From positions 27,448,257 to 27,512,256 of the forward strand of contig NC_086350.1 in NCBI RefSeq assembly GCF_036324505.1: DNA of 64,000 nt, written 5' to 3'. Made by a program: the position numbers and the translations under genes. This document shows positions 25,702 to 36,534 of the stretch, piece by piece. This DNA comes from Eleginops maclovinus (taxonomy: Eukaryota; Chordata; Actinopteri; Perciformes; Eleginopidae). The notes beneath the pieces were generated by a model. The model was not told the DNA's origin. It searched no databases and saw only the letters and a program-made list of their open reading frames with translations. Numbering within the stretch: position 1 is the first letter of the stretch; every line of letters begins with the position of its first letter.

Positions 25702-27461
25702 ACCTCTACTCCGACATTGACGTCTAATTGTCGGAGTGGCGGCATTTCCATTATTTTTAAAACGTGCCACTACTCCGACAACATTTTTCCATTGTCGAAG
25801 TAGCGACAATTTTTTACTTTTTTTCAAACATTCCGCCATGGTGCGTTGGGTCTGCATAGCTCCACTTAAGTGGAAGCATTCGAAGCGGTAGTTGACTCTG
25901 TCAGACACGCAGGGCCCCCCTCCTCCCTCATGGACGCTTCTGATAGCCCTCCCAAATCCACCGCCATTGCTCTTCCAAATCTCTCCATCGTCATCCCATC
26001 AGCTCCAGTCTACAGCTCCGCAGAATTGGGAGCAGCCTCGATGGCTTGCATAGCTTTAACTTTCTTTGAGCGACTCCCTTGCAGATCGGACGCAGGGCGA
26101 TCAGACAACAACGAAATTGAGTGCCAACCAGTCAGTGCATCCATTACAACAATAGGCTATATTATATTATACAAATAAACTGAATATGTTAAAAAAGTAA
26201 ATGTTAAAAAGACACACAAACAAAAATGAAAGAAAGACGATGCCCCGACGTGCCTGGGTAGACTGTCGGAATGGCGATACTAAACTTGTGTCGTTATTCA
26301 CCCTATTCTCCATGGTTACAAGGGCGGAGCCATCTTGTTTATTTTGTGCTAGTACTTCCGGTGGAACAGCTGAGGCGTTCACTAACATTAAAAGCAAGGG
26401 CAAAAAGAAGTCAGGTAAAATGACGAGTATAATTTGTGCAGTCCGTGGTTGCCATAACAATTGGAGAAAAAGAAGATTGTCTCTTCAGCAAGAGTGTTTT
26501 ACTCACGGGAAGAAGCGAATTGAATGCTGTGGGCCATCGTTTCATCTATATCCGCCTCCTAGCGTTGAGGAAGACCGGCGTCTTTGGCTGAGGGCACTTC
26601 ACTTAAAAAAAACTCCAAAAAGACCCTATGTCTGTTCGTTTCATTTTGTGGATGGTAGACCTACTACCCAACACCCGTATCCCGAGAAATGGCTTGGTTA
26701 TGAAGCTCCGGTGCGACGTCCGCGACGACAGCTTGTTAGGCAATCAGGTAAGTTCTCAGAACATACTTTGCCATAACGCGAGTTAGTAGCTGTGGTAACA
26801 TTCTGTTATCGACTGCTTGTCAACACAGTTTTAAACGATTGTAGTTTAGGAGTAAATGTTTTCAAAATAGTGTTAACCTTAGTTAAGCCATGACAACACG
26901 GATACATCTTAGTTTTAACTGAGTCATTATTTTCATAGAGGCATCAACCAGCAATGCTGCTGAGGCTGAGCCTGAGCTCGAGCCGGAGGGTGATGGACAT
27001 CGCGACATCGGAACGCAGTGGGAGGATCAATGCATGACCGATCACAACTATGCTGCAAGACCTTTACTTCACCAACCTCTGCTGTGTGACCAGGCAACCC
27101 AGTGCTCAGCGAGCACTGCAAAATATCAAGAGCTTGTGCGAAATGACAACCTGAGCCTACTTTACACTGGGTTGCATCTGGATGCTTTCACCTCTTTGGC
27201 TGATGACCTAACCCGTGATTTCTCTAACAGCTCTCATATTCATCCGTGGGATCAGGTCTTAATGACTCTCATGAAGCTTCGTCTGAACCTACTTCAACAA
27301 GACATCGCAGAGAGGTTTCAGGTGTCACAGCCCTTTGTCAGCAAGGTAATTTCCTAACCGGAACTAGCTGACCGGAAGATCATACACAAAGCGGAAGAAA
27401 AAAGTCGTTAAAAATGGGCGGGGCGTAATAGGGTGAATAGGGGGATGTCGGAATAGAGGGT
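25702..27461 (+). mobile_element. ISL2EU/Harbinger-type transposon, internally deleted
   Basis: Left end ACCTCTACTCCGACAT and right end, on the other strand, ACCCTCTATTCCGACAT form the terminal inverted repeat. Subterminal copies of TACTCCGACA or its complement recur near 25708, 25729, 25773 and 25793, with a related copy near 26263. Inside lies the spliced THAP-HTH gene. On the opposite strand near the left end (about 25690-26165) are open stretches including MDALTGWHSISLLSDRPASD with a stop after AEL. These could be the remains of a second ORF. The DDE nuclease region is missing, so the element is non-autonomous. Confidence 0.65.
26420..27357 (+). CDS. THAP-HTH protein from an ISL2EU-type transposon, two exons, no DDE domain
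   Basis: Exon 1 is 26420-26747 and exon 2 is 26939-27357. They are joined across a 191-bp intron with a CAG|gtaagt donor and a ttttcatag acceptor. The split codon is restored in frame, giving 248 aa. Residues 1-100 form a THAP zinc finger: CAVRGC near the start, RRLWLRAL in the middle, then PYVCSFHF giving the second Cys and the His. Residues about 212-248 (HPWDQVLMTLMKLRLNLLQQ, then VSQPFVSK) match the HTH_Tnp_4 domain that precedes the DDE nuclease in THAP-carrying Harbinger/ISL2EU transposases. The frame stops three codons after SK, at an AAG|gtaatt donor-like site, about 90 bp before the element's end. The nuclease exons are therefore deleted. The product could bind DNA but not cut it. 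Confidence 0.75.
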
Positions 27462-28000
27462 GCACTCCCCTGCACCACTCTATTACATGTGTTTTAACCA
27501 CAAGTTCAGTCACTGAAACCTGACATTTCATCAGGGAGAAAGACAGGTAATTTATGCATGAATGTGAGAGAATATCCATTTACAGCAAAGATTATGGTTT
27601 CATCCATTACACACTAACATTCTCTAATCCCTCTTTAATTAGTGCAGCAGGTACAGGAAAGATAATGACTTCCATTTTCATTTTATATGCAGTGTAATGC
27701 AGCATGTAGTAATAATGTAAACGCATCTAAATATCTCCGAGTAATTGAGTAATTAGTTCCCCATGCTGATGCTTCAGTGAGCCGTGATACTCCGCTGCTC
27801 TCTATCCCTGATAATCTGGAGACATGCTTCAGTTCGCTGGCAATACGCTTTGCATGTGTTGGAATTCTAGGCTTCACTTTTGGTGTTTAAAGTGATGACA
27901 GTAGTATGTGTTACGATCACTTGAGTTTCCCTCTTGTCTGATTGTCTGATTGGTTGCCCCTGTGTTTCACCTCCTGATGGTGTTGTTTATGCGTTATGAA

Positions 28001-31000
28001 CAGGGCTTGAAAACGAAATTATTTTTCAATCGTTCCGTTCCGAACGGTTCAGGCATGTTTAACGTTTTCGTTCTTGCGTTCCGCCACCAACATATCGTTC
28101 CTGAACCGGTTCGGAACGTAAAATATCGTTCGTTCTTATCGTTCCGGCAGTGTTTGGCGGGCCTATCAAGTCTATGTGTGTGGACTTTACCTTAGAATAG
28201 ACGTAGGCTACTCATTAGTATTTGCCCTTGATTTACACCGTAGCTCTGCCCAAAAATAATAGGCTAAATCACCGGCGGCATCCAAAAACATTCTGATGGG
28301 CTATCCATCCCACATAGCTTACTGTAGCCTGTAGGCCTATTCCATGATAAATAATTTCTTATCAAAAACATTTCTGGATAAGTGGGGGAGAGACGGGACG
28401 AATGAAACACGTGCGCCAATGCGCGAGATCCACATTTCTGTTAAGCTTTTTTTCTACCATCTGAAGACTATATTTAATCTTATTCACTTATTCTATTATT
28501 ATTACTTTAGGCTACTTACTTGAGCCCTGTTGCAGAATTTATAGTGGATCCTCCTGTTTTATTTTGATCCAGCATTAAGGCGTGGGTGACGATTGAAACA
28601 AGTGTTTCATTCGTCGAGTGTCCTCCTATACTGACACTTAAATCCTTTTTGTCAGTAAACCTGACAACGTTAACATTTCATACTTTCGGATTTATTAAAG
28701 TAACGATTCATCTGCTGTATGGTCATAACATCCTACTGCATAAAACAACTAAAACAACTTTTGATCACAAAAAAACTACGACGGGTAAGATGAATGTAGG
28801 CTACTGACAGAATAGCCTACATGTTTCATATGTGTACTGTTCTCGAGGAAATCGCTGTTTCATTCGTCCCTGCTCTCCCCCTCTCCTGCTAGAAACTCCT
28901 TACCTGGTTGTAAGTTTTATCCATATGGAGATCTTCAAAGGCTTGCTCAATAATTCCTAACCCCGCTTATAAGCGAACATGTTGTAGCCTGTCTGTTGCT
29001 GACAAATATACCTCCAATTTCCTATTTAACCCTACATAGCCTATAATTGCGCAAACACTTAAAATCCCGACTTTAAAACGACAAGGCGTGGACAGGCAAA
29101 ATAGGCTATTATGTTATGCCTACAATTTCCAAATCAATTTCACTTTAGGCCTATGCTACGAGCTGGCCTAAGATCCGAAGTGGCAGACTATAGGATAGGC
29201 CTACATTACAACAGCAAGACAAAATATACACATTTGGACCGAAGGTCCATTTATTTCGTTTTTTACAAAGTGCAGAAATCAAATTATTATTCGCCTACAA
29301 TCAAATTATGAACAGAACACATTGGTAGGCCTATCTGAAATAAAACAAGTTTAAATTGTGCTCAGGCTTGGGAGGAGGTGACTGGCTGCTACAGTCCATA
29401 CTGTTTATTCAGACGTACCAGCAGAATGTCTTCAAGCACCTTTTCGTTCAATGATGATCTTAACGGGGAAAGAATAAATTTCAAACTCGAAAATGCCCGT
29501 TCGACACTGACTTGCGTGACAGGGAGAGGGATGACGCTCATAGCGAGCTTGTACAGGTCAGGGTTGGATACAGAATACCTAGCCCAGTACTGAAACAGAT
29601 CTTCGGTGCGCCTTAGACGGGCTTCTTTGGAGTATGTATCCAAGAGTGACACGATGGAGACGTGGGGGCGTCGCTGTGTTGAGCTGGTGTCTCTCTCTTT
29701 TTCCATCAAAAGGTGCTCGATTTCGTCGTCAGATGATGTGTGAGATTGAGTAGGGGAGGCTGCTGCGCACACATCGGAGCCGCTGGCTGCATTGCGTGGT
29801 TCTAGGTTCTGTATTGCCTCCCATGTACGGTACAGGTGTATTTTCGCCTTCTCGGTCTGACATTCGGTCAAAAACAATCGATATCTAGGATCGAGGAATA
29901 CAGCAGCTATGAATGCGTCATTGTCAAATAATGTGCTCTGGCGTGCTTTGATGCACTGGGCTACCTTTCTCGCAAAGGGGCTTGCTAGTTTTTCTGTGTC
30001 CAGTGAACATTTGAGCCATATGCCGTAGAACTCACCCGCAGTTAGCTGATCAGACTGGAGACATTTAGTGGCGATTTTCGCGGGTTTCAGTGCATCTACT
30101 GTGTTGGACACATATTCCCTTTCAGATTCACTTAGATGTAGATCGGGGATGGTTGGGGCCATGTCTTCACAAAAGGTCTTAAGCTCGAGCAGCCGCTGGA
30201 GCATATCATGAGTGGAGTGCCAGCGAGTTGCACAATCCACAATTGCTCTCTTGTGCCCCATTCTCTTCAGAACACACACCACATTCTGCGAGCGCAATCG
30301 TTTTGCTACACGTCTTGCCTTTGCTATGATGTTGGACGCTTGTTTTAATGAATCGTCAACGGCCAACTGTAGAGTATGCGCCGCACATCTTACACTACGC
30401 AACACATGACCGTGCGACACAGAATCGAGTTGAAGGATTGGCTCCTCCTGGCTCCCCTCATCCTCCCCAACCATTTCCACATCCTCCCCGATCTCCTCTG
30501 TCTCCTCGCAGGTTGCATCTTCGTTGCTCACAGCTCTCTCTTGGATATCTGACAGTAAGCTCACGGCTTTAAGCATATTCGCCCCATTATCAGAAGTGAC
30601 TGAATACACCTGTTGCAAGCTAATGTTATATTGACGCAAGACGTCCATCACCACAGATGATATGTACTCAGACGTGTGCCGTTCTGTCAGATCTCTCACT
30701 GCCAGGGTCCGCAACACAACCCCCTTTCCGTCAGAGTACTGCACGTTAATACCCAGCACAGACCGGTCTCTACATGTTGCAGAATCTATTTTCAGCATCA
30801 GAAGCCTCCCGCTCAGTTCAGTCTCGAGCTTTTCCCTTTCGTCCTGAGCAATCTCTGACACCATATCACGAATGTTCGATGAATTGATTGTAACATTTTT
30901 CCCCATGGCGTTCTGTATTGGGTCGATTATTTTTCTAAATCCCGAATCTTCCATCAATGAAAAGGGTCTACCGTTAACCGTGACTAGCTCTAAGCACGCC

Positions 31001-31565
31001 TCTTTGAGGGTTTCAGGGGTTAATGCCACTTGGACCTGTCTGGGCTTTTTCACCATGACCGAGTCCAAAGTATTTTGCCCATCCGCAGCTGGCCTCTTGT
31101 TTGGATTTTGAAGGTCTTGTAGTGACTTCTCGAACAACTCTGGATGTCGTCTTTGAATATGTCTCTGCAGGTTGCCGCCGTGATTCCCAATGATTTCTAT
31201 CCCGCAGCCCTCGACTTCGCAGGTAGATTTGTTGGACGTTTTATATAGCTCAGCTTCAAAAGCATCGCCTCTCGCTGGGGTGTGATTCGTGACAGCAGCC
31301 TGCATTGAGCCTAGCGGGCAGCGAAGTGAACGTTCAACCGGAAGTAGTCTTTTTTTCCCCTGACAAAGGCTATGCTTTTGTGAAATTTTATAAAAGTTTT
31401 GAGAACGAAAAAAAACGTTATTAACCGGTTTTGTGGATTTCAGAATAACAATTCTGTTCCGGAACAGTTGAAGACCATTTCGTTTTCGTTTTCGTTTCCG
31501 TTCCTCGTAAAATTCCGTTCGTTTTCGGTTTTCGTTTTCGTTCCTTGGACCGGTTCGGAGCCCTG
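28001..31565 (-). mobile_element. Complete hAT transposon nested in a solo LTR
   Basis: The ends read CAGGGCTTGAAAACG and, on the other strand, CAGGGCTCCGAACC. They are flanked on both sides by GTTATGAA (27993-28000 and 31566-31573), a perfect 8-bp duplication as expected for hAT. The first 150 bp and last 200 bp are packed with CGTTCC / TTCGTTTTCG motifs in both orientations, typical subterminal transposase sites. The element encodes the 638-aa transposase. Perfect TSD, intact frame and uninterrupted termini point to recent insertion. Non-coding DNA between 28200 and 29380 shows no second gene. Confidence 0.92.
29389..31305 (-). CDS. hAT-superfamily transposase with BED finger, apparently intact
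   Basis: Uninterrupted 638-aa reading frame in one exon, a normal length for a hAT transposase. Residues 29-54 form a BED/C2H2 finger (C29, C34, H49, H54), the DNA-binding part. The RNase-H-like core shows candidate catalytic residues D174 (in LKIDSAT), D239 (in SVTSDNGANM) and E602 (in VSVERAFSSLKFILSPLR), plus the hAT motif CATRWHST. A strongly acidic stretch lies after D239. The C-terminus is the hAT dimerisation region (LSPLRSSLNEKVLEDILLVRLN). It is encoded inside a terminally intact element with an 8-bp TSD and could be functional. It runs in the same direction as the host gene. Residue choices follow family patterns, not an alignment. Confidence 0.9.
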   Translation of the reverse strand: MQAAVTNHTPARGDAFEAELYKTSNKSTCEVEGCGIEIIGNHGGNLQRHIQRRHPELFEKSLQDLQNPNKRPAADGQNTLDSVMVKKPRQVQVALTPETLKEACLELVTVNGRPFSLMEDSGFRKIIDPIQNAMGKNVTINSSNIRDMVSEIAQDEREKLETELSGRLLMLKIDSATCRDRSVLGINVQYSDGKGVVLRTLAVRDLTERHTSEYISSVVMDVLRQYNISLQQVYSVTSDNGANMLKAVSLLSDIQERAVSNEDATCEETEEIGEDVEMVGEDEGSQEEPILQLDSVSHGHVLRSVRCAAHTLQLAVDDSLKQASNIIAKARRVAKRLRSQNVVCVLKRMGHKRAIVDCATRWHSTHDMLQRLLELKTFCEDMAPTIPDLHLSESEREYVSNTVDALKPAKIATKCLQSDQLTAGEFYGIWLKCSLDTEKLASPFARKVAQCIKARQSTLFDNDAFIAAVFLDPRYRLFLTECQTEKAKIHLYRTWEAIQNLEPRNAASGSDVCAAASPTQSHTSSDDEIEHLLMEKERDTSSTQRRPHVSIVSLLDTYSKEARLRRTEDLFQYWARYSVSNPDLYKLAMSVIPLPVTQVSVERAFSSLKFILSPLRSSLNEKVLEDILLVRLNKQYGL

Positions 31566-32334
31566 GTTATGAACGAGGACAACAGAGAGACCTTTATTCT
31601 TCATTAGGTTGGAAGTTTACGGAAATAAAAAAGGAAAGTGAAACTGATGCCTGTGACAAACAATGTGAAATCTGGACTTTATTTGATCATTTCAGTTAAA
31701 AAGTAATGTTCATATTTCTCCTTTTGATTAATACAGAGCTGAACGTTCAAAACAAAGCACAAGTTTTAAATTCGTAACGTAACTTTCGTGAAACGCATTT
31801 CACGGTCTTGATTGTTTTTTTTCCGTGAACGGACAAATGTTGTGTCACGGTAAAACTTGGAAACTTGCAAATGCCGTCCCACAAAGCATTGTGGGAGAGC
31901 ATTTTCTATATTCCTTTCCTAAAGGAAGGTCCAGTGTTTCCTAAAGGAGGTTATAAAGGAAGTTTCAGAGCTCCTTTCCTATCCTCTAGAGAATTCCAAC
32001 AGCTCTTATCATGGCTGCCACTGAGGTACTGCCGGGTAATTCGACTCCGTTAGGAAACTTCCTAAGATAAACTGACAATTCCGCTGCAACGTTAGTCTCA
32101 TCTTCCCTTTGTGTTCCTCGTTGTGTTGTTGTCATTGTCCCTGCGTCTCGTGGTCCAGTCTGTTTGTTTCCGGGTCCTGTCCGGATTCCTCTCGGCTGCC
32201 CTTGCAGAGTTTATATGTTTTGTTGGATCAGCTTTGGTTGAATAAAGCTTGCTTTTTGTTACACCCCCATATCTGCCTCCCCTGTTTTCACTGCTTTTGG
32301 GTCCTATTTACCCCAACCCTGACAGTAGTATGCC

Positions 32335-33420
32335 TATTTTCATTCAAAATATCATCTTACTGTCCAAGCTTTGCGCCCAGTTTAAGTACAGCACTTTTTT
32401 GGAGAATAGAAAAAGCTGAAAACCCTTCATTGTGGCATTTTCCATGCCAAGTTCTTGACTTTAAATAAATAAATAAAGATGGATGGAGATAGTAATGTAC
32501 AAATGAAAATCAATTGGCCCATAAGCATCAGCTGATTATGCTGTCTCCAGGAGAGAACATATAAACAGGAGAGACACAGTAGATGCCAGCACAGCAGATT
32601 CAGCAACTGATGCTGAGTGTGACCATGAAAGGAAGTTGGAAGTTGGAAGTCAAGGCGCCGGTCAAAGCTATTAACTTTACCGACAATGGAGGCGAGGACT
32701 GTCCTTAGAAAACACTTGTATACAGAATACGGGCTGGGTATGTGGGGGGTCGAACACTGAGCATGCAGCTGGGAAATGATGCAGAGAGTAAAATGTGAAT
32801 TCTTAACTCCGTCAAGTTAGGGAGCATTTCAATTGGGTAAAAGTTCAAATACACAGCGTGTTTTCTGAGCATACATTAAAAAGGGCACTAAGTGCAGCCT
32901 TTACTGTTCTCACAATTAAAAGACCAACAAATCTGCAGCAGCCAGATAAAGTTGTTGAATGGCCTCAGCAACTTGAGGAATATTTTTTAGATCACTCTTC
33001 AAGCAATACAGTTCAAGACAAAGTGCCACTATTACTGTTAGGGTAATGGATTAGCTCTCTGCTAGCATTTCCTTCCAAATCTCTCCTGTAATTAGTCAGC
33101 ATTATGGAAATGTGACTTTTTATTTTATGCAAATTACATGCCCTCTTAGCTCAACATTACTGATGCCTATATATACAGAGAGTCACTATAATAGTTCAAC
33201 TGTATTAACTGGCTACAAAAAGTGCAATCTACTTTTGACTTGGAAACATTTTTAGCTGAACCAGCCAATGTTATAAAGTACTGTATATATACTTTACATA
33301 AAGTCTATGTGTATGGAGAAAGTAATATTCAAGCATATCTTAACTCATTGTTAGTTTTTTTCTGACCTAGAACCATAGACTGTATAGAACTCAAGGGTTT
33401 AGAGATAGTAAAGCTAAGGT
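32335..33420. other. Intron, no recognised feature
   Basis: No exon or element recognised. Confidence 0.45.
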
Positions 33421-33423
33421 GGT

Positions 33424-34048
33424 AAATACGCTGTAGTTTCAAAAACTATGCAAATATAAAAACACAAATGTACCAAAACACATGCAAATGAAGAAAGATC
33501 TTCACCTACGTTATGCAACATGAACTGAAACAAAACGCTGCAAGAAGCTCAAAACACAATGGAAACCAGGGGGCACTAAAAAGTGACGCACACAGCTTAG
33601 AACGGAGCACTTGGTGACGTTCAGGATTATAAAGTGTAAATGTACGTTTTATTGGCTTATATCAAAAATGTGATTACATGACTCCCTCTGATGTTACTGC
33701 AGATCTGCTGTTAGCTAGCTAGCTAACGTATCTAACCTAGTCATTTCAGATATGCTGATAAACACTTCCAGTTATGAGACAGACAAACTCTGAAGAGACA
33801 GTTGTCCAGCTTTATAATCGTGAACGTCAAGAAGCGCTCCGGTCCCAGCTGTGTGCGTCACTTTTTAGTGTCCCCTGGTTTCCGTTGTGTTTTGAGCAGC
33901 GTGTTTTTATTTACAGCGTTTCATTTATGCAGCTTTTTAGTAATTGCTGCGCATGTTGCATAAAGTTTGTGAACATTTTTCTTAGTTTGCATGTGTTTTG
34001 TGTTTTTCATTTGCATGGATTTTGAAACTGCAGCCCGTTTTTACTTAT
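33424..34048. mobile_element. Fold-back element with >200-bp inverted arms
   Basis: The left arm, about 33424-33638, matches the reverse complement of the right arm, about 33808-34048. Shared blocks include AAAACACATGCAAA, TTATGCAACATG, CTCAAAACACAA and CACTAAAAAGTGACGCACAC, through to GATTATAAAG at the inner edge. The spacer is about 170 bp and contains GCTAGCTAGCTAAC. It looks like a long-TIR MITE or fold-back transposon. No protein is encoded and the TSD is not clear. Confidence 0.75.
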
Positions 34049-34403
34049 GGAAATATTTGAAGGCCGTTGTAGTGCGTTTGCACCTGTCGGCCACCATACA
34101 ATACAGAGCTAAATTCTGAGTCACATTTGGACTGGGTCTGTCTGATGGTTATTTATCAAGCGGAGACAGACATATCTGTTTCACATTAAAACTAGGACAA
34201 CATATTGTACATACACAGCCTTTTTGTTGTTGTAGAGAAAAGAGAATCTCGCCAAAATCTCTCATTTAAAAGAAACTGTGATGTAGTCCAACTATTTTCT
34301 GCAGACAACATTTACTAAGACCTCAATTGGTGCTTTTTTCAGTTTTTTATGTCTTTGAAAAGACAAAATAGAAAAATAATGAATATTATGTAAGCCCACT
34401 GAC

Positions 34404-34499
34404 CTGTGGTGTCATACCATGACAGAGGTACATGATGGGGACATTGTCAGTGTCCGGTCCCTGGTCCAAACACAGGTCGTCTCTCAGGTTGTTCTTCAA
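34404..34499 (-). CDS. galnt18: galnt18-like coding exon C (start of ricin-B lectin)
   Basis: Minus-strand exon of 32 codons, beginning LKNNLRDDLCLDQGPDTDNV and ending PIMYLCHGMTPQ. CLDQGP followed by YLCHG is the first cysteine pair and CLD motif of the ricin-type beta-trefoil lectin at the C-terminus of GALNTs, which binds GalNAc on already glycosylated substrates. The acceptor is ttttacag|TTG, with only a modest pyrimidine tract. The donor is CAG|gtcagt. Both borders are phase 0. The wording DTDNVPIMY.CHGMTPQ is closest to what I remember of GALNT18. Confidence 0.88.
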
Positions 34500-34712
34500 C
34501 TGTAAAATGAGTGACGGAGATGCAACAGGTGAGAAAGTGGGTGGGGGAGAGAGAAAGGGAAAACGTGAAAAAGTAATCTAATCTATTCCTATACAAAGTC
34601 TATACCTATGGGATTTAATAAGTGTGCATGTGATGAATGATGGAGGTACAGACAGTAAAGACGAGGAGAACACCTCCAACACACATTAGTAATCACATTT
34701 GCAGCACTATTA

Positions 34713-35466
34713 GGCCGCGCTCACACTGCAGGTCTTAATGCTCAAATCCGATTTTTTGCTCAGATCCGATTTTTTTGTTTGGCTGTTCACATTATTTTTT
34801 AAATGTGGCCTATATCAGACCCCAGTGTGCTCATGGTCCTGAACTGACCCGCATGCGCAGAAGAACAATAACAAAGACGTCACACGCAGCACGCTGTGTA
34901 TGGAAGTAAACATGGATGCTACTGAAGACAGCGTTTACAGTTTCATTCTAAGTTGTTGTGAAGTGGAGGCCAGCGAAGTTATGAGGAGATGATAACGAGA
35001 AGAAGGATGAGAAGAAAGAGAGCAAAATTGGTAACAATGGCTTTTTGTGGAGCAATGGCTACTACGTCTGTACGGAGGTGTGTTTGGATGCGGAGTAGGA
35101 GCCAGGAGTGGTGGGATCGTGATACTTATGAAGTCTAAAACCTCACTGTCTCTCCACTGGGTACCGCCATCACAGCCGTCTGCCATGTTTGTAATCACTG
35201 CGTCCGAGTGACTTCCGCCCCACTGGCGCAGATTTATGACGATTGTCGCTCTAGAATGAGTTAAAAGTCGCATGAATTGCGCCATGACTGTTCAGACTGA
35301 GGTCGCATTGCAAAACATCAGACCTGTATCCGATTTAGGACCACATATGAAAGTTGCCCAAATCTGATATGAAAAAATCAGATTCCGTGTGATTTGTTCT
35401 GTTCACACTGTTATAAAGAAATCAGATCGGATTTGGGCCACTTTTGTCTGCAGTGTGAACGAGGCC
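34713..35466. mobile_element. PIF/Harbinger-type MITE
   Basis: TTA on both sides (34710-34712 and 35467-35469), the 3-bp TSD typical of Harbinger. Ends GGCCGCGCTCACACTGCAGG and, on the other strand, GGCCTCGTTCACACTGCAGA. The repeats then share CAAATCCGAT-type words for about 50 bp. A 116-codon minus-strand stretch (34935-35285) contains MADGCDGGTQWRDSEVLDFI, weakly like the Myb/SANT protein of Harbinger elements. No transposase is present. Confidence 0.8.
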
Positions 35467-35469
35467 TTA

Positions 35470-36530
35470 AACAAATCCCTCTCCTCACAATGACAGAGCT
35501 GTGATTTTATCTCAAAAATACATGGGAAAGAAAAAATGTGTTCTCAAAAAGGACCTCAATAAAACCTTTGTGGCTTATAATATTATTATGTTCTTTATCT
35601 TTTTAAAATATAGAGACTTATTGCAACTGGATTTCTGCTTCTTTCTGCTTATCTGAGAATAATATGCAAAACTCAGTCTGATGTGCGTTCAGTTAGGAAA
35701 TGAAGTTGGGAAGTCTCTTCATTATTAATTATTCCATTATGACAGAGTGGAGCGCTCTATGTGATTGATAAAAAAGGGAGCTGAATAGAACCAATGCAGA
35801 CTTATTACTGTTTTGCCAGCAGATCCTACCGCTACATTAACCTTAGCCATTTTTGTAGCTGTACATTGACACAGATCCTTGTTCTATCAAACGTTAACAT
35901 GTCATTTCAACTTTCTTAGAGCCCCATCTGCTTTAATTGAGTGATGTAAATCCCATTATTTAGACTTTATAATGAGTGAACAGGAGGGGGTCGGGGGGAG
36001 GGGTAAAAGTATTCTTCTCAATATGCTGAAGGGTTGGTCTCATCTCTGTTCTATCACCCTCCTGCTGTTAAGACAGATCATTGAGTCACCACCTGCAAGA
36101 CTACATCCTGACACCAGAGGCTGGGGTCCCTCTCCTGAATGTGTGTGGATGGCATATAGGCAAGAATATCAGCTTGGTTAAGCTTAATGACAGTTTTAGC
36201 TTTCATATTAATGAAGCACACACATTGTGTCTTGTTATTCAGGTACCTTATTACCTTATATAGGTAAATATTGTCCTATTGAGTATTTCAATATTTACCT
36301 CTCCATCATTTGACTGAGTCGAAACCAGCAGTAATGCTGTGGATTAGTCATTATGAGTCATTCAGATACTGTATTGCAAGAGCAGGTTTTATATCTTCAA
36401 TCTCATTCCTGTTGCTGATTTAATACGTGCATTTTGATTATCTGGGACCAACACAGCCTTATCTATAGTCTCTTATCTTGTCACCATCGTCTTCATGTTT
36501 TAACCTCTGTTTTGTTTTTAACCCTAGTAT
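35470..36530. other. Intron, no recognised feature
   Basis: No exon or element recognised. Confidence 0.45.
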
Positions 36531-36534
36531 AAAT

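Larger units (their letters stand above)
27909..32324 (+). mobile_element. Gypsy-like solo LTR split by a hAT insertion
   Basis: Starts TGTTACGATCACTTGAG and ends ACCCTGACA, that is TG...CA ends with a short inverted repeat. An 8-bp direct repeat GTAGTATG flanks it (27901-27908 and 32325-32332). Without the hAT element and its TSD it is about 840 bp. Near the end it has GGTTGAATAAAGCTTGC (poly-A signal type) followed by a pyrimidine-rich stretch and TTTGGGTCCTATTTACCCC, as in many fish Ty3/gypsy LTRs. No internal gag/pol sequence is present, so it is a solo LTR. 31605-32090 (with a CACGG-rich stretch and CCTTTCCTAAAGGAAGG) may be a further insertion. An 8-bp duplication is longer than usual for LTR elements, so the exact edges are uncertain. 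Confidence 0.6.

Noticed and set aside
30212..31111. Several plus-strand frames of 60-79 codons
   Set aside because: Shadows of the hAT transposase on the other strand.
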